NCBI RefSeq assembly: GCF_900590885.1
Contig: NZ_UUON01000050.1
Location: 434,001 to 498,000 of the forward strand
Source: Pseudomonas viridiflava
GTDB lineage: Bacteria; Pseudomonadota; Gammaproteobacteria; Pseudomonadales; Pseudomonadaceae
Reading direction: 5' to 3'
Length of the DNA: 64,000 nucleotides
The notes beneath the pieces were generated by a model that was given only the letters and a program-made list of their open reading frames with translations, did not search any database and had not been told where the DNA came from. Shown here piece by piece: positions 23,600 through 31,843 of this stretch. The position numbers and the translations under genes are program-made. Position 1 is the stretch's first letter. Each line of letters opens with the position of its first letter.

Positions 23600-24988
23600 A
23601 TGAAGAAGTCCACCTTGGCTTTGGCTGTAGCTTTGGGCGCAATCGCCCAGCAAGCAGGCGCTGCCGGTTTCATCGAAGACAGCAAGGCCACACTGGGTCT
23701 GCGTAACTTCTACATCAACACTGATAACCGCGACAACGCGACCAAAGCGGCCGGCGCGCAGAACAAGCAGGAAGAGTGGGGCCAGGCTTTCGACCTGCGC
23801 TTCATCTCCGGTTACACCCAAGGCACCGTGGGCTTCGGTCTTGACGCTATCGGCCTGCTGGGCGTGCGTCTGGATTCGGGCGGCGGCACCAACGGCGCGA
23901 CTGCTACCTCCTACGGCGGCACCGTGTTCCCAAGCAAATCCAACGGCGAAGCTGTTGATAACTACTCCAGCCTGGGTCTGACCGCTAAAGCCAAGATCTC
24001 TCAGACCGAACTGAAGTTGGGTACTCTGCAGCCTAAGCTGCCGGTTATCGTGACCAACGACGGTCGTCTGCTGCCGCAAACCTTCCAAGGTGGCCAGATC
24101 ACTTCTGGCGACATCAAGGACCTGACGCTGGTTGCCGGTCAGATCGAAAAGGCGAAGGGTCGTAACTCCAGCAACGAACAGAACCTGTCCATTGCTGGTG
24201 CCAACGGCCGTACCGCCGCTGGTCGCGACAGCAACAAGTTTTACTATGCCGGTGGCGACTACAAGATCACCAAAGACCTGACTGCCCAGTACTACTACGG
24301 CAATCTGGACCAGTTCTACAAGCAACACTTCCTGGGCTTGCTGCACAACTGGTCGATCGGTCCTGGCGTGTTGAAAACCGACCTGCGCTACTTCAATAGC
24401 CGCGCTGATGGTAACAACAAAAACGACGCTAACTACTTCACTACCGGTGACTATGGCACTAACGCCGCCGGTAACAACATCACCAAAGGTAAGGTCGACA
24501 ATAACCTGTACAGCGGCTTGGTCCTGTACTCGGTGTCGGGTCACACCTTCGGTGGTGGTTATCAGGTCAGCAACGGCGACAGCGACTTCCCATGGTTGAA
24601 CCAGGGTGATGGCTCGTCGGCATACTTGACCACCGATATGCAGATCTCCAAGTTCGCCCGCGCTGGCGAACGTACCTGGCAAGCTCGCTACTCGTATGAC
24701 TTCGCCAAAGTTGGCGTACCTGGTCTGACCGCTGGTGTGGTTTACCTGCGTGGTGACAACGTCGATACCCGCGGTACCGTCGGCGCTACACGACCACAAT
24801 CCACTGTGAACGCCAATGGCGCGAGCGAGTGGGAACGTGACATCACTGTTGCCTACGTGGTACCAGAAGGCACGTTCAAAAACGTTGGCATTGCCTGGAA
24901 AAACGCCACTTGGCGTAACAACATCCCTAGTCAGCGTGACCAGGATGAAAACCGCATCATCGCCAGCTACTCGATCCCGCTGTTGTAA
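23600..24988 (+). CDS. OprD-family outer-membrane porin
   Basis: The 462-residue porin begins with a signal peptide (MKKSTLALAVALGAIAQQAGA, 1-21) and continues AAGFIEDSKATLGLRNFYIN, the OprD-family opening. Family landmarks are QEEWGQAFDLRFISGYTQGTVGFGLDAIGLLGVRLDSGGG (about 58-97) and the C-terminal DENRIIASYSIPLL. Alternating strand/loop composition fits an 18-strand barrel. Its location between a TauA-like gene and lsfA-ssu suggests uptake of organosulfur compounds, but OprD-family substrates cannot be read from sequence. It is followed by a GC-rich hairpin. Confidence 0.92.
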   Translation: MKKSTLALAVALGAIAQQAGAAGFIEDSKATLGLRNFYINTDNRDNATKAAGAQNKQEEWGQAFDLRFISGYTQGTVGFGLDAIGLLGVRLDSGGGTNGATATSYGGTVFPSKSNGEAVDNYSSLGLTAKAKISQTELKLGTLQPKLPVIVTNDGRLLPQTFQGGQITSGDIKDLTLVAGQIEKAKGRNSSNEQNLSIAGANGRTAAGRDSNKFYYAGGDYKITKDLTAQYYYGNLDQFYKQHFLGLLHNWSIGPGVLKTDLRYFNSRADGNNKNDANYFTTGDYGTNAAGNNITKGKVDNNLYSGLVLYSVSGHTFGGGYQVSNGDSDFPWLNQGDGSSAYLTTDMQISKFARAGERTWQARYSYDFAKVGVPGLTAGVVYLRGDNVDTRGTVGATRPQSTVNANGASEWERDITVAYVVPEGTFKNVGIAWKNATWRNNIPSQRDQDENRIIASYSIPLL

Positions 24989-24996
24989 GACTGTAA

Positions 24997-25033
24997 ACCT
25001 TGCCCGGCGCAATGCCGGGCAAGGTGTTCTTGC
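24997..25033 (+). terminator. porin terminator
   Basis: ACCTTGCCCGGC pairs perfectly with GCCGGGCAAGGT (12 bp, 5-nt loop) 8 bp after the porin stop. It is followed by the modest T-tract GTTCTTGCTTTC. Confidence 0.8.
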
Positions 25034-25035
25034 TT

Positions 25036-25158
25036 TCAAGTCGGGCTAAACCCCCGCAAGCCCTTCCTGATCCCCTCTTTGTACAGCGTCTCAAGGCCTT
25101 CTCGAACCTTGGAAACGATGGTGCGCCTCGCCCGTTCCGGCGTCCAATGAACAGATTT
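25036..25158 (-). pseudogene. possible C-terminal gene remnant
   Basis: The minus strand reads a protein-like run, HWTPERARRTIVSKVREG then LETLYKEGIRKGLRGFSPT, ending in TGA. It is preceded by an in-frame TAA and has no start codon. Composition looks like a genuine helical C-terminus, while DNA upstream of it turns AT-rich abruptly. It is best read as the tail of a lost gene; no family is recognised. Confidence 0.3.
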
Positions 25159-25260
25159 TTAATATTCCTTTATCGTCTAGATAAATCGATATTTATTCTT
25201 TTTAAAAAAATCGCAATCCATGCACAGTGGGCTCCATAAGCACTCACCAGGAGCCACACC

Positions 25261-25899
25261 ATGAGCCTAAGACTGGGCGATATCGCCCCCGACTTCGAAC
25301 AGGATTCCAGCGCCGGCAAGATTCGTTTCCACGAATGGCTGGGCGATAGCTGGGGTGTGTTGTTTTCCCACCCGGCGGACTTCACCCCGGTGTGCACCAC
25401 CGAGCTGGGCTTCACTGCCAAGCTCAAGGACGAATTCGCCCAGCGCGGTGTCAAGGCCATCGCCCTGTCGGTGGACCCGGTGGACTCGCACCACAAGTGG
25501 ATCGAAGACATCAACGAAACCCAGAACACCATCGTCAACTTCCCGATCCTTGCCGATGCCGACCGCAAGGTTTCGGACCTCTACGACCTGATCCACCCGA
25601 ACGCCAGTGACACCCTCACCGTGCGTTCCCTGTTCGTGATCGATCCGAACAAAAAGATTCGCCTGACCATCACCTACCCGGCCAGCACGGGGCGTAACTT
25701 CCACGAAATCCTGCGGGTTATCGACTCGCTGCAGCTGACCGACAACCACAAGGTCGCCACCCCCGCCAACTGGCAGGACGGTGATGAAGTGGTAATTGTG
25801 CCGTCGCTCAAGGACGAGGAAGAGATCAAGAAACGCTTTCCGAAGGGCTATCGCGCCGTGAAGCCATATCTGCGGCTCACCCCGCAGCCTAATCGCTAA
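25261..25899 (+). CDS. lsfA: 1-Cys peroxiredoxin LsfA
   Basis: The 212-residue Prx6-type peroxidase reduces peroxides through a single catalytic cysteine, Cys45 in the motif HPADFTPVCTTELG. The conserved Arg lies in the DTLTVRSLFVIDP region, and the C-terminal extension VVIVPSLKDEEEIKKRFPKGYRAVKPYLR is typical of 1-Cys enzymes. In Pseudomonas lsfA is induced during sulfate starvation and sits beside the ssu operon, as here. It may protect desulfonating flavoenzymes from peroxide leak. CCAGGAG precedes the ATG. An AT-rich promoter region lies at 25150-25215. Confidence 0.95.
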   Translation: MSLRLGDIAPDFEQDSSAGKIRFHEWLGDSWGVLFSHPADFTPVCTTELGFTAKLKDEFAQRGVKAIALSVDPVDSHHKWIEDINETQNTIVNFPILADADRKVSDLYDLIHPNASDTLTVRSLFVIDPNKKIRLTITYPASTGRNFHEILRVIDSLQLTDNHKVATPANWQDGDEVVIVPSLKDEEEIKKRFPKGYRAVKPYLRLTPQPNR

Positions 25900-25906
25900 G
25901 GCTGAC

Positions 25907-25983
25907 ACCGCCATCGGGGGCAAGCCCCCTCCCACAGTTGACCGCGTTCCCCTGTGGGAGGGGGCTTGCCCCCGATAGCGCCG
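25907..25983. repeat. REP doublet, tail-out
   Basis: Two inverted REP units, CCATCGGGGGC... and ...GCCCCCGATAG, have outward tails. They are separated by about 20 bp of unconserved sequence containing CAGTTGACCGCGTTCCCCTG. The doublet lies between lsfA and ssuE. Confidence 0.9.
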
Positions 25984-26017
25984 GTAGATACACCGCAGAA
26001 TCAAAGCAGGGGTTTTC

Positions 26018-26042
26018 AGGCCGTTTTTACGGCCTTTTTTTT
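26018..26042 (+). terminator. terminator downstream of lsfA
   Basis: The short stem GGCCG...CGGCC encloses TTTTTA and is followed by a run of eight Ts. It separates lsfA from the ssu operon promoter region. Confidence 0.7.
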
Positions 26043-26098
26043 CGCCTGGCGATTCATATCTTTCATATGCATTTAAAGAATAAACAAATGAAAAAATA

Positions 26099-26120
26099 AG
26101 ATTTATAGATATATAAATCT
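26099..26120. promoter_or_regulatory. candidate operator upstream of ssuE
   Basis: AGATTTA and TAAATCT form a perfect 7-bp inverted repeat with an 8-bp AT-rich spacer, inside an AT-rich patch 75 bp before the ssuE start. It may be a site for the activator of the sulfate-starvation response or part of the promoter. Confidence 0.4.
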
Positions 26121-26194
26121 GCTGATATGGTCTCTCCCATCTTGGCGCCATCGCCACACAGCGAACCGCCGGCACTAGCTCAAGGAATTCCTGC

Positions 26195-26788
26195 ATGTTG
26201 GTCGTAACACTTGGAGGCAGTCCCAGCCAGCGTTCCCGCTCCGGGGTGTTGCTGGATAAAACCCGTCAGTGGTTGCAAGACAAAGGCGTTGAAGTGGTGA
26301 GTTATCAAATACGGGACTTCCCGGCTGAAGACCTGCTGCACGCGCGCTTCGATAGCCCCAAGGTCATCGACCTGCTGCAACAGGTGGCTAACGCCGATGG
26401 CCTGGTGATTGCCACGCCGGTGTACAAGGCGTCGTTCTCCGGCGCGCTGAAAACCGTGCTCGACCTGCTGCCCGAACGCGCCCTGGCCCACAAGATCGTG
26501 TTGCCGATGGCCACGGGCGGCAGCATCGCCCACATGCTGGCGGTGGACTACGCCTTGAAGCCGGTGCTGTCGGCGCTCAAGGCCCAGGAATTGCTCCACG
26601 GCATTTTTGCCGAAGACAGCCAGATCGCCTATGGCGAAGGCAGTGCCCAGGCGCAGTTGGTGCCTGTGCTCGAACACCGTTTGCATGAGGCCCTGGAGAC
26701 GCTCTACAGCGCCATGGCCCGACGCCCGAAACCGCTGGACCCCCATGTGTTGAATGACCGTTTGTTGACTGCTCGCTGGAGCATTTAA
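26195..26788 (+). CDS. ssuE: NADPH-dependent FMN reductase SsuE
   Basis: The 197-residue flavodoxin-fold enzyme supplies FMNH2 to the monooxygenase SsuD. It starts MLVVTLGGSPSQRSRSGVLL, with the phosphate-binding GSPSQRSRS loop at residues 8-16. The ATPVYKASFSGALKTVLDLLP segment (about 70-90) is the second FMN contact, typical of the NADPH-dependent FMN reductase family. The ribosome site AAGGAATT precedes the ATG. It is first in the ssuEADCBF operon, with ssuA 93 bp downstream. Confidence 0.95.
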   Translation: MLVVTLGGSPSQRSRSGVLLDKTRQWLQDKGVEVVSYQIRDFPAEDLLHARFDSPKVIDLLQQVANADGLVIATPVYKASFSGALKTVLDLLPERALAHKIVLPMATGGSIAHMLAVDYALKPVLSALKAQELLHGIFAEDSQIAYGEGSAQAQLVPVLEHRLHEALETLYSAMARRPKPLDPHVLNDRLLTARWSI

Positions 26789-26881
26789 GCCTTACCCCTT
26801 TAAGAAACACTCACCTTACTCAGCCGCCAACGGCCAAGCAGGTGCAGCCAAAACCCTAATCGCATATTTGGAGAGAGCGCC

Positions 26882-27850
26882 ATGCGCACTGTCATCTTGC
26901 GTCGTGGTCTGGTCGCACTGTTTGCTGCGGCTGTGTCCTTCGGCGCCATTGTTCAAGCCCAAGCCGCCGAGACCCTGCGGATCGGTTACCAGAAATACGG
27001 CACGCTGGTGCTGCTCAAAGCCAAGGGCACCCTGGAAAAACGCCTGGCCGCCCAGGGCGTGCAAGTGCAATGGACCGAGTTTCCCGGTGGCCCGCAGTTG
27101 CTCGAAGGCCTGAACGTCGGCTCGATCGACTTTGGTGTCACCGGTGAAACCCCGCCGGTGTTCGCCCAGGCTGCCGGTGCCGACTTGCTCTACGTGGCTT
27201 ACGAGCCTCCGGCGCCAACCAGTGAGGCGATCCTGGTGCCGAAAGACTCGCCGATCAAATCGGTAGCCGAGCTCAAGGGCAAGAAAATCGTGCTCAACAA
27301 AGGCTCCAACGTGCACTACCTGCTGGTGCGCGCCCTGGAAGACGCCGGCCTCAAATACACCGACGTACAAACCGTGTTCCTGCCGCCCGCCGACGCGCGT
27401 GCCGCGTTCGAGCGGGGCAGCGTGGACGCCTGGGTGATATGGGACCCGTACCAGGCCGCCGCCGAGAAACAACTGCAGGCGCGCACTCTGCGTGACGGTA
27501 CCGGCATCGCCGACAACCACCAGTTCTACCTGGCGACCAAGCCTTACGCCGAGCAACACCCGGAAGTGGTCAAGGCGCTGATCGAAGAAGTGCGCGCCGT
27601 GGGCGAATGGTCCAAGGCCAACCCGCAGGAAGTGACTGAACAAGTCGCTCCGCTGCTCGGCCTGCCGGCTGACATCACCCTGACCTCGGTGAAACGCCAG
27701 GGCTACGGCGCGCTGTTCCTGACCCCGGCAGTGGTCGCCGCCCAGCAGAAAATCGCCGACACCTTTTACCAACTCAAATTGATCCCCAAACCCTTGAACA
27801 TCAAGGACGTGATCTGGACGCCACCCGCCGCCGTGGCCAAAGCGCCGTAA
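26882..27850 (+). CDS. ssuA: aliphatic sulfonate ABC transporter periplasmic binding protein
   Basis: The 322-residue SsuA has a signal peptide (residues 1-29, ending AQA) and then AETLRIGYQKYGTLVLLKAKGTLEKRLA, the diagnostic SsuA N-terminus. Later segments LNVGSIDFGVTGETPPVFAQAAG and ELKGKKIVLNKGSNVHYLLVRAL contact the sulfonate group in this family. It delivers alkanesulfonates to the SsuC/SsuB importer. GGAGAG precedes the ATG. It is in the operon between ssuE and ssuD. Confidence 0.95.
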   Translation: MRTVILRRGLVALFAAAVSFGAIVQAQAAETLRIGYQKYGTLVLLKAKGTLEKRLAAQGVQVQWTEFPGGPQLLEGLNVGSIDFGVTGETPPVFAQAAGADLLYVAYEPPAPTSEAILVPKDSPIKSVAELKGKKIVLNKGSNVHYLLVRALEDAGLKYTDVQTVFLPPADARAAFERGSVDAWVIWDPYQAAAEKQLQARTLRDGTGIADNHQFYLATKPYAEQHPEVVKALIEEVRAVGEWSKANPQEVTEQVAPLLGLPADITLTSVKRQGYGALFLTPAVVAAQQKIADTFYQLKLIPKPLNIKDVIWTPPAAVAKAP

Positions 27851-27875
27851 TCCGACTTCTTCAGGAGACAACTCC

Positions 27876-29024
27876 ATGAGCCTCAATATTTTCTGGTTCC
27901 TGCCTACCCACGGCGACGGCCATTACCTTGGCACCGCCGAAGGCGCTCGCGCCGTTGACCACGGTTACCTGCAGCAAGTGGCCCAGGCCGCCGACCGCCT
28001 GGGTTTTGGCGGGGTGCTGATCCCCACCGGGCGCTCTTGCGAAGACTCGTGGCTGGTGGCCGCTTCGCTGATTCCGGTGACCCAGCGTCTTAAATTCCTG
28101 GTTGCACTGCGCCCCGGGATCATTTCCCCGACGGTGGCAGCGCGCCAGGCGGCGACCCTCGATCGCCTGTCCGGCGGCCGCGCGCTGTTCAACCTGGTGA
28201 CCGGCGGTGATCCGGAAGAATTGGCCGGCGACGGTTTGTTCCTCACCCACGAAGAGCGCTACCAGGCCTCGGTGGAATTCACCCGCATCTGGCGCCGCGT
28301 GCTGGAAGGCGAAACCGTGGACTACGACGGCGAGCACATCAGCGTCAAAGGCGCCAAGCTGCTCTACCCGCCGATCCAGCAACCACGCCCGCCGCTGTAC
28401 TTTGGCGGTTCTTCCGAAGCAGCTCAGGACCTGGCAGCCGAACAGGTGGAAATGGTTCTGACCTGGGGCGAGCCGCCGGCGGCTGTCGCTGAGAAAATCG
28501 CACAGGTACGGGCCAAGGCCGAGAAGCTTGGGCGCACCCTGCGCTTCGGCATTCGCCTGCATGTGATCGTGCGTGAAACCAACGAAGAAGCCTGGAAAGC
28601 CGCGGACAAACTCATCTCCCACTTGGACGACGACACCATCGCCCGTGCCCAGGCCTCCCTGGCGCGCTTCGATTCCGTCGGCCAGCAACGCATGGCGGCC
28701 CTGCATGGCGGCAATCGCGAAAACCTCGAAGTCAGCCCCAACCTCTGGGCCGGCGTCGGCCTGGTGCGCGGTGGTGCCGGCACAGCCCTGGTGGGCGATG
28801 GCCCGACCGTGGCCGAGCGCGTGAAGGAATATGCAGCGCTGGGCATCGACACCTTTATCTTCTCCGGTTATCCACACCTGGAAGAGTCGTATCGCGTCGC
28901 CGAGCTGCTGTTCCCGCACCTGGATATCGAACGTCCCGAGCTGCCGAAAAGCGCCGGATACGTGAGCCCGTTCGGCGAAATGGTCGCCAACGACATCCTC
29001 CCCAAAGCTGCGTCGCAGAGCTGA
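27876..29024 (+). CDS. ssuD: FMNH2-dependent alkanesulfonate monooxygenase
   Basis: The 382-residue bacterial-luciferase-family enzyme cleaves alkanesulfonates to an aldehyde and sulfite using FMNH2 from SsuE and O2. Family motifs are present: LNIFWFLPTHGDGHYLGT at the N-terminus, GVLIPTGRSCEDSWL near 50 (containing the conserved active-site Cys54 region), and LFNLVTGGDPEELAGDG around 110. Length is standard for SsuD. TCAGGAG precedes the start; ssuC begins 8 bp after the stop. Confidence 0.97.
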   Translation: MSLNIFWFLPTHGDGHYLGTAEGARAVDHGYLQQVAQAADRLGFGGVLIPTGRSCEDSWLVAASLIPVTQRLKFLVALRPGIISPTVAARQAATLDRLSGGRALFNLVTGGDPEELAGDGLFLTHEERYQASVEFTRIWRRVLEGETVDYDGEHISVKGAKLLYPPIQQPRPPLYFGGSSEAAQDLAAEQVEMVLTWGEPPAAVAEKIAQVRAKAEKLGRTLRFGIRLHVIVRETNEEAWKAADKLISHLDDDTIARAQASLARFDSVGQQRMAALHGGNRENLEVSPNLWAGVGLVRGGAGTALVGDGPTVAERVKEYAALGIDTFIFSGYPHLEESYRVAELLFPHLDIERPELPKSAGYVSPFGEMVANDILPKAASQS

Positions 29025-29032
29025 GGCAGCCT

Positions 29033-29821
29033 ATGAATTATGAAAAATTGAGCCATCGCGTGGCGCCCTGGGTGCTGCCGATTCTGTTGTTGGCGGTGTG
29101 GCAGTTGTCGGTGTCGGCGGGCTGGTTGTCGACGCGCATCCTGCCGGCGCCCAGCGCGGTGATTGAAGCCGGGGTTCACTTGGTTGCCAGCGGCGAAATC
29201 TGGACCCACCTGGCCATCAGCGGCTGGCGTGCCGGCCTGGGCTTCGTGATCGGCGGCAGCATCGGCCTGGCGCTGGGCTTTATCACCGGCCTGTCGAAAT
29301 GGGGCGAACGCCTGCTGGACAGCTCGGTGCAGATGATCCGCAACGTGCCGCACCTGGCGCTGATTCCGCTGGTGATCCTGTGGTTCGGCATTGACGAGAC
29401 GGCGAAGATTTTCCTGGTCGCCCTCGGCACGCTGTTCCCGATCTACCTCAACACCTACCACGGCATCCGCAACGTCGACCCGGCGCTGGTGGAAATGTCG
29501 CGCAGCTACGGCCTGTCCGGCTTCAGCCTGTTCTGGCAAGTGATCCTGCCGGGCGCGCTGCCGTCGATCCTGGTGGGCGTGCGTTTTGCCCTGGGCTTCA
29601 TGTGGCTGACGCTGATCGTGGCGGAAACCATCTCCGCCAGCTCCGGCATTGGCTACCTGGCGATGAACGCGCGGGAATTCCTGCAAACCGACGTGGTGGT
29701 CCTGGCCATCGTCATGTACGCCATCCTCGGCAAGCTGGCCGACCTGGCCGCGCGGGGCCTGGAGCGTGTATGGCTGCGCTGGCACCCGGCGTATCAAGTG
29801 AATAAAGGAGGTGCAGCATGA
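29033..29821 (+). CDS. ssuC: sulfonate ABC transporter permease
   Basis: The 262-residue integral membrane protein has about six hydrophobic helices and a MetI-like permease domain. The cytoplasmic EAA loop is seen in PALVEMSRSYGLSGFSLFWQVILPGALPSI (about residues 150-180), which contacts SsuB. The N-terminal VLPILLLAVWQLSVSAGWLSTRILPAPS segment is typical of SsuC/TauC. The stop overlaps the ssuB ATG (ATGA), and a strong AAAGGAGG inside its 3' end serves ssuB. Confidence 0.95.
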   Translation: MNYEKLSHRVAPWVLPILLLAVWQLSVSAGWLSTRILPAPSAVIEAGVHLVASGEIWTHLAISGWRAGLGFVIGGSIGLALGFITGLSKWGERLLDSSVQMIRNVPHLALIPLVILWFGIDETAKIFLVALGTLFPIYLNTYHGIRNVDPALVEMSRSYGLSGFSLFWQVILPGALPSILVGVRFALGFMWLTLIVAETISASSGIGYLAMNAREFLQTDVVVLAIVMYAILGKLADLAARGLERVWLRWHPAYQVNKGGAA

Positions 29822-30624
29822 CCGCTCAACAACCTCCGCGCCTGCTCAAGGGCATCCCCCTGGCGGTGCGCAAATTGCGCAAATCCTTTGGCGCACGGGA
29901 AGTGCTTAAAGAGATTGACCTGCATATTCCGGCGGGCCAGTTCGTGGCCGTGGTCGGTCGCAGCGGTTGCGGCAAAAGTACCTTGCTGCGCCTGCTGGCC
30001 GGCCTCGATAAAGCCAGCGGCGGCGAGCTGCTGGCCGGTTCCGCGCCACTGAGCGAAGCGATTGAAGACACGCGGTTGATGTTCCAGGAAGCACGCCTGC
30101 TGCCGTGGAAAAAGATCATCGACAACGTGGGCCTGGGCCTCAAGGGCAACTGGCGCCCCAAGGCACTGGAAGCCCTGGAAGCCGTCGGCCTGGCCGAACG
30201 TGCGGATGAGTGGCCGGCGGCGTTGTCCGGTGGCCAGAAGCAACGTGTGGCTCTGGCTCGCGCGTTGATTCACCAACCGCGCCTGCTGCTGCTCGATGAG
30301 CCCTTGGGCGCGCTGGATGCCCTGACCCGTATCGAAATGCAGCAACTGATCGAAAACCTCTGGCAGAAGCACGGCTTCACCGTGTTGCTGGTGACCCACG
30401 ACGTCAGCGAAGCCGTGGCGATTGCCGACCGGGTTATTTTGATCGAAGACGGCGAAATCGGCCTCGACCTGATCGTCGACCTGCCGCGCCCACGCGTGCG
30501 GGGCTCACATCGCCTGGCCGCGCTGGAAACCGAAGTGCTCAACCGTGTGCTGTCGCTGCCCGGCACCCCGCCGGAACCCGAACCTGTTTCACCGCTGCCT
30601 ACGCAACTGCGTTGGGCTCAATAA
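29818..30624 (+). CDS. ssuB: sulfonate ABC transporter ATP-binding protein
   Basis: The 268-residue ATPase powers sulfonate import. Walker A is VVGRSGCGKSTLL (about 42-54), the signature LSGGQKQRVALARAL (about 138-152), and Walker B LLLLDEPLGALDALT. The H-loop reads LLVTHDVSEAV. The N-terminal LAVRKLRKSFGAREVLKEIDLHIPAG is typical of the SsuB/TauB group. It overlaps ssuC by four bases; ssuF follows 28 bp downstream. Confidence 0.96.
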   Translation: MTAQQPPRLLKGIPLAVRKLRKSFGAREVLKEIDLHIPAGQFVAVVGRSGCGKSTLLRLLAGLDKASGGELLAGSAPLSEAIEDTRLMFQEARLLPWKKIIDNVGLGLKGNWRPKALEALEAVGLAERADEWPAALSGGQKQRVALARALIHQPRLLLLDEPLGALDALTRIEMQQLIENLWQKHGFTVLLVTHDVSEAVAIADRVILIEDGEIGLDLIVDLPRPRVRGSHRLAALETEVLNRVLSLPGTPPEPEPVSPLPTQLRWAQ

Positions 30625-30652
30625 CTCACTTGTCCTAAGAAGGAAGAACAAC

Positions 30653-30868
30653 ATGACTATTAAAGCCATCAACGTGCGTAACCAGTTCAAAGGCACCATC
30701 AAGGAAATCGTCGAAGGCGACGTGCTGTCCGAAATCGACGTGCAGACTGCTTCCGGCATCGTGACGTCGGTAATCACCACCCGCTCGGTCAAAGAGCTGG
30801 AGCTGGTGATTGGCAGTGAAGTGATTGCGTTTGTGAAATCGACTGAGGTGTCGATCGCCAAGTTGTGA
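30653..30868 (+). CDS. ssuF: molybdopterin-binding (TOBE) protein SsuF
   Basis: The 71-residue protein is a single TOBE/Mop domain: INVRNQFKGTIKEIVEGDVLSEIDVQTASGIVTSVITTRSVKELELVIGSEVIAFVKSTEVSIAK. Mop-type proteins bind oxyanions such as molybdate. SsuF is the conserved last gene of Pseudomonas ssu operons and has been reported to be needed for growth on sulfonates, though its exact role is unclear. GAAGGAAG precedes the ATG. A REP doublet follows the stop. Confidence 0.93.
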   Translation: MTIKAINVRNQFKGTIKEIVEGDVLSEIDVQTASGIVTSVITTRSVKELELVIGSEVIAFVKSTEVSIAKL

Positions 30869-30878
30869 TTGCTCTTGA

Positions 30879-30963
30879 GGCCGTCATCGGGGGCAAGCCC
30901 CCTCCCACATTTTGAATGTGTTCACAGGTCAAAGTGTGGGAGGGGGCTTGCCCCCGATGAGGC
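30879..30963. repeat. REP doublet, tail-out
   Basis: GGCCGTCATCGGGGGC... and ...GCCCCCGATGAGGCC are inverted REP units with outward tails and a roughly 30-bp unconserved middle. They sit between convergent ssuF and the TetR gene. Confidence 0.9.
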
Positions 30964-30977
30964 CCGCCCAGCTACCC

Positions 30978-31607
30978 TTACCGCTTGGGCAAGTACGCCG
31001 GCAGATACAGCCCCACATACGCATCAAACACCCGCATCCCTTCCTCCGCCATGCGCGGCGTAATCAGCCCATGCTGATGCACCGAGCGCGCATACACGCG
31101 GTCGCTCAATTCCAGCGCCAGGGCAAACACGTCCACATCCGTGGGCAGGCTTGGCACTTCGAAGTAGCGGTTGAATACCGCGAGCATCAAATCCCCCAAT
31201 TCCAGATCATGTTGACGATCCGCCTGGGTCACTTCGGTGAGGCCATGCTGGGCCAGGATCAGTTGGCGTGCGGCGGCGTCCTGGTCGTAGATGGCGAGCA
31301 TGCGCTGCTCAACGATGTAGGACAGGTCCCGCCAGTGCTTGAGTGAATCGTGCTCGATGGGCGCCTGAATCGCCGCGCGGAAGGCGGCGTGCACATCGGC
31401 CGTCAACGCCTCCAGCAGCGCCGGCACGCTGGCGAAGAAGTGATACACCGACGACGGCGGGATCTGCGCACGTTCGGCCACGCTGTAGATCGACAACCCG
31501 GCCACGCCTTCGGCGGCCAGCAAGGTGCGGGCGGCGTCGAGGATCGCGTCGATCCGGGCCTGGCTGCGGGCGCGGGGTTTGCGAGGGGTGGCGGGGCGGG
31601 TGGTCAT
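30978..31607 (-). CDS. TetR-family transcriptional regulator
   Basis: The 209-residue regulator has an N-terminal TetR HTH: ARIDAILDAARTLLAAEGVAGLSIYSVAERAQIPPSSVYHFFASVPALLEALTA (about 17-70). The remainder is an all-helical ligand-binding domain of no recognisable subfamily. A short basic, proline-rich N-terminus (TTRPATPRKPRARSQ) may grip the minor groove. It stands alone between the ssu operon and spuI, convergent with ssuF, and no divergent target gene is adjacent. AGGAGAC precedes the ATG (minus strand). Confidence 0.92.
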   Translation of the reverse strand: MTTRPATPRKPRARSQARIDAILDAARTLLAAEGVAGLSIYSVAERAQIPPSSVYHFFASVPALLEALTADVHAAFRAAIQAPIEHDSLKHWRDLSYIVEQRMLAIYDQDAAARQLILAQHGLTEVTQADRQHDLELGDLMLAVFNRYFEVPSLPTDVDVFALALELSDRVYARSVHQHGLITPRMAEEGMRVFDAYVGLYLPAYLPKR

Positions 31608-31664
31608 GGAAGTCTCCTACAAGGCAGCGGGCATTGTATGAGCAGGAGGGTGTGTTGTCTGCCA

Positions 31665-31760
31665 GGCCGCTATCGGGGGCAAGCCCCCTCCCACATTTGA
31701 CCGAGTGAATGCGATCCAGTGTGGGAGGGGCGGTGCGACGATTCGACTTGCCCCCGATGA
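31665..31760. repeat. REP doublet, tail-out, with insert-bearing right arm
   Basis: A standard left unit (CCGCTATCGGGGGC...) faces away from a right unit that carries the 16-nt insert CGGTGCGACGATTCGA, identical to the copy at 18021. It lies upstream of the TetR gene and downstream of spuI. Confidence 0.88.
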
Positions 31761-31788
31761 ATCCACCTCGGTCCCCCCGAATAAACCC

Positions 31789-31824
31789 ATAAAAAAACGC
31801 CACAGACCAAAAGCCTGTGGCGTT
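31789..31824 (-). terminator. rho-independent terminator of spuI
   Basis: AACGCCACAG pairs with CTGTGGCGTT (10 bp). On the minus strand a run of seven Ts follows. It lies 20 bp after the spuI stop. Confidence 0.92.
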
Positions 31825-31843
31825 CCTTCAACACCGCACCCGC

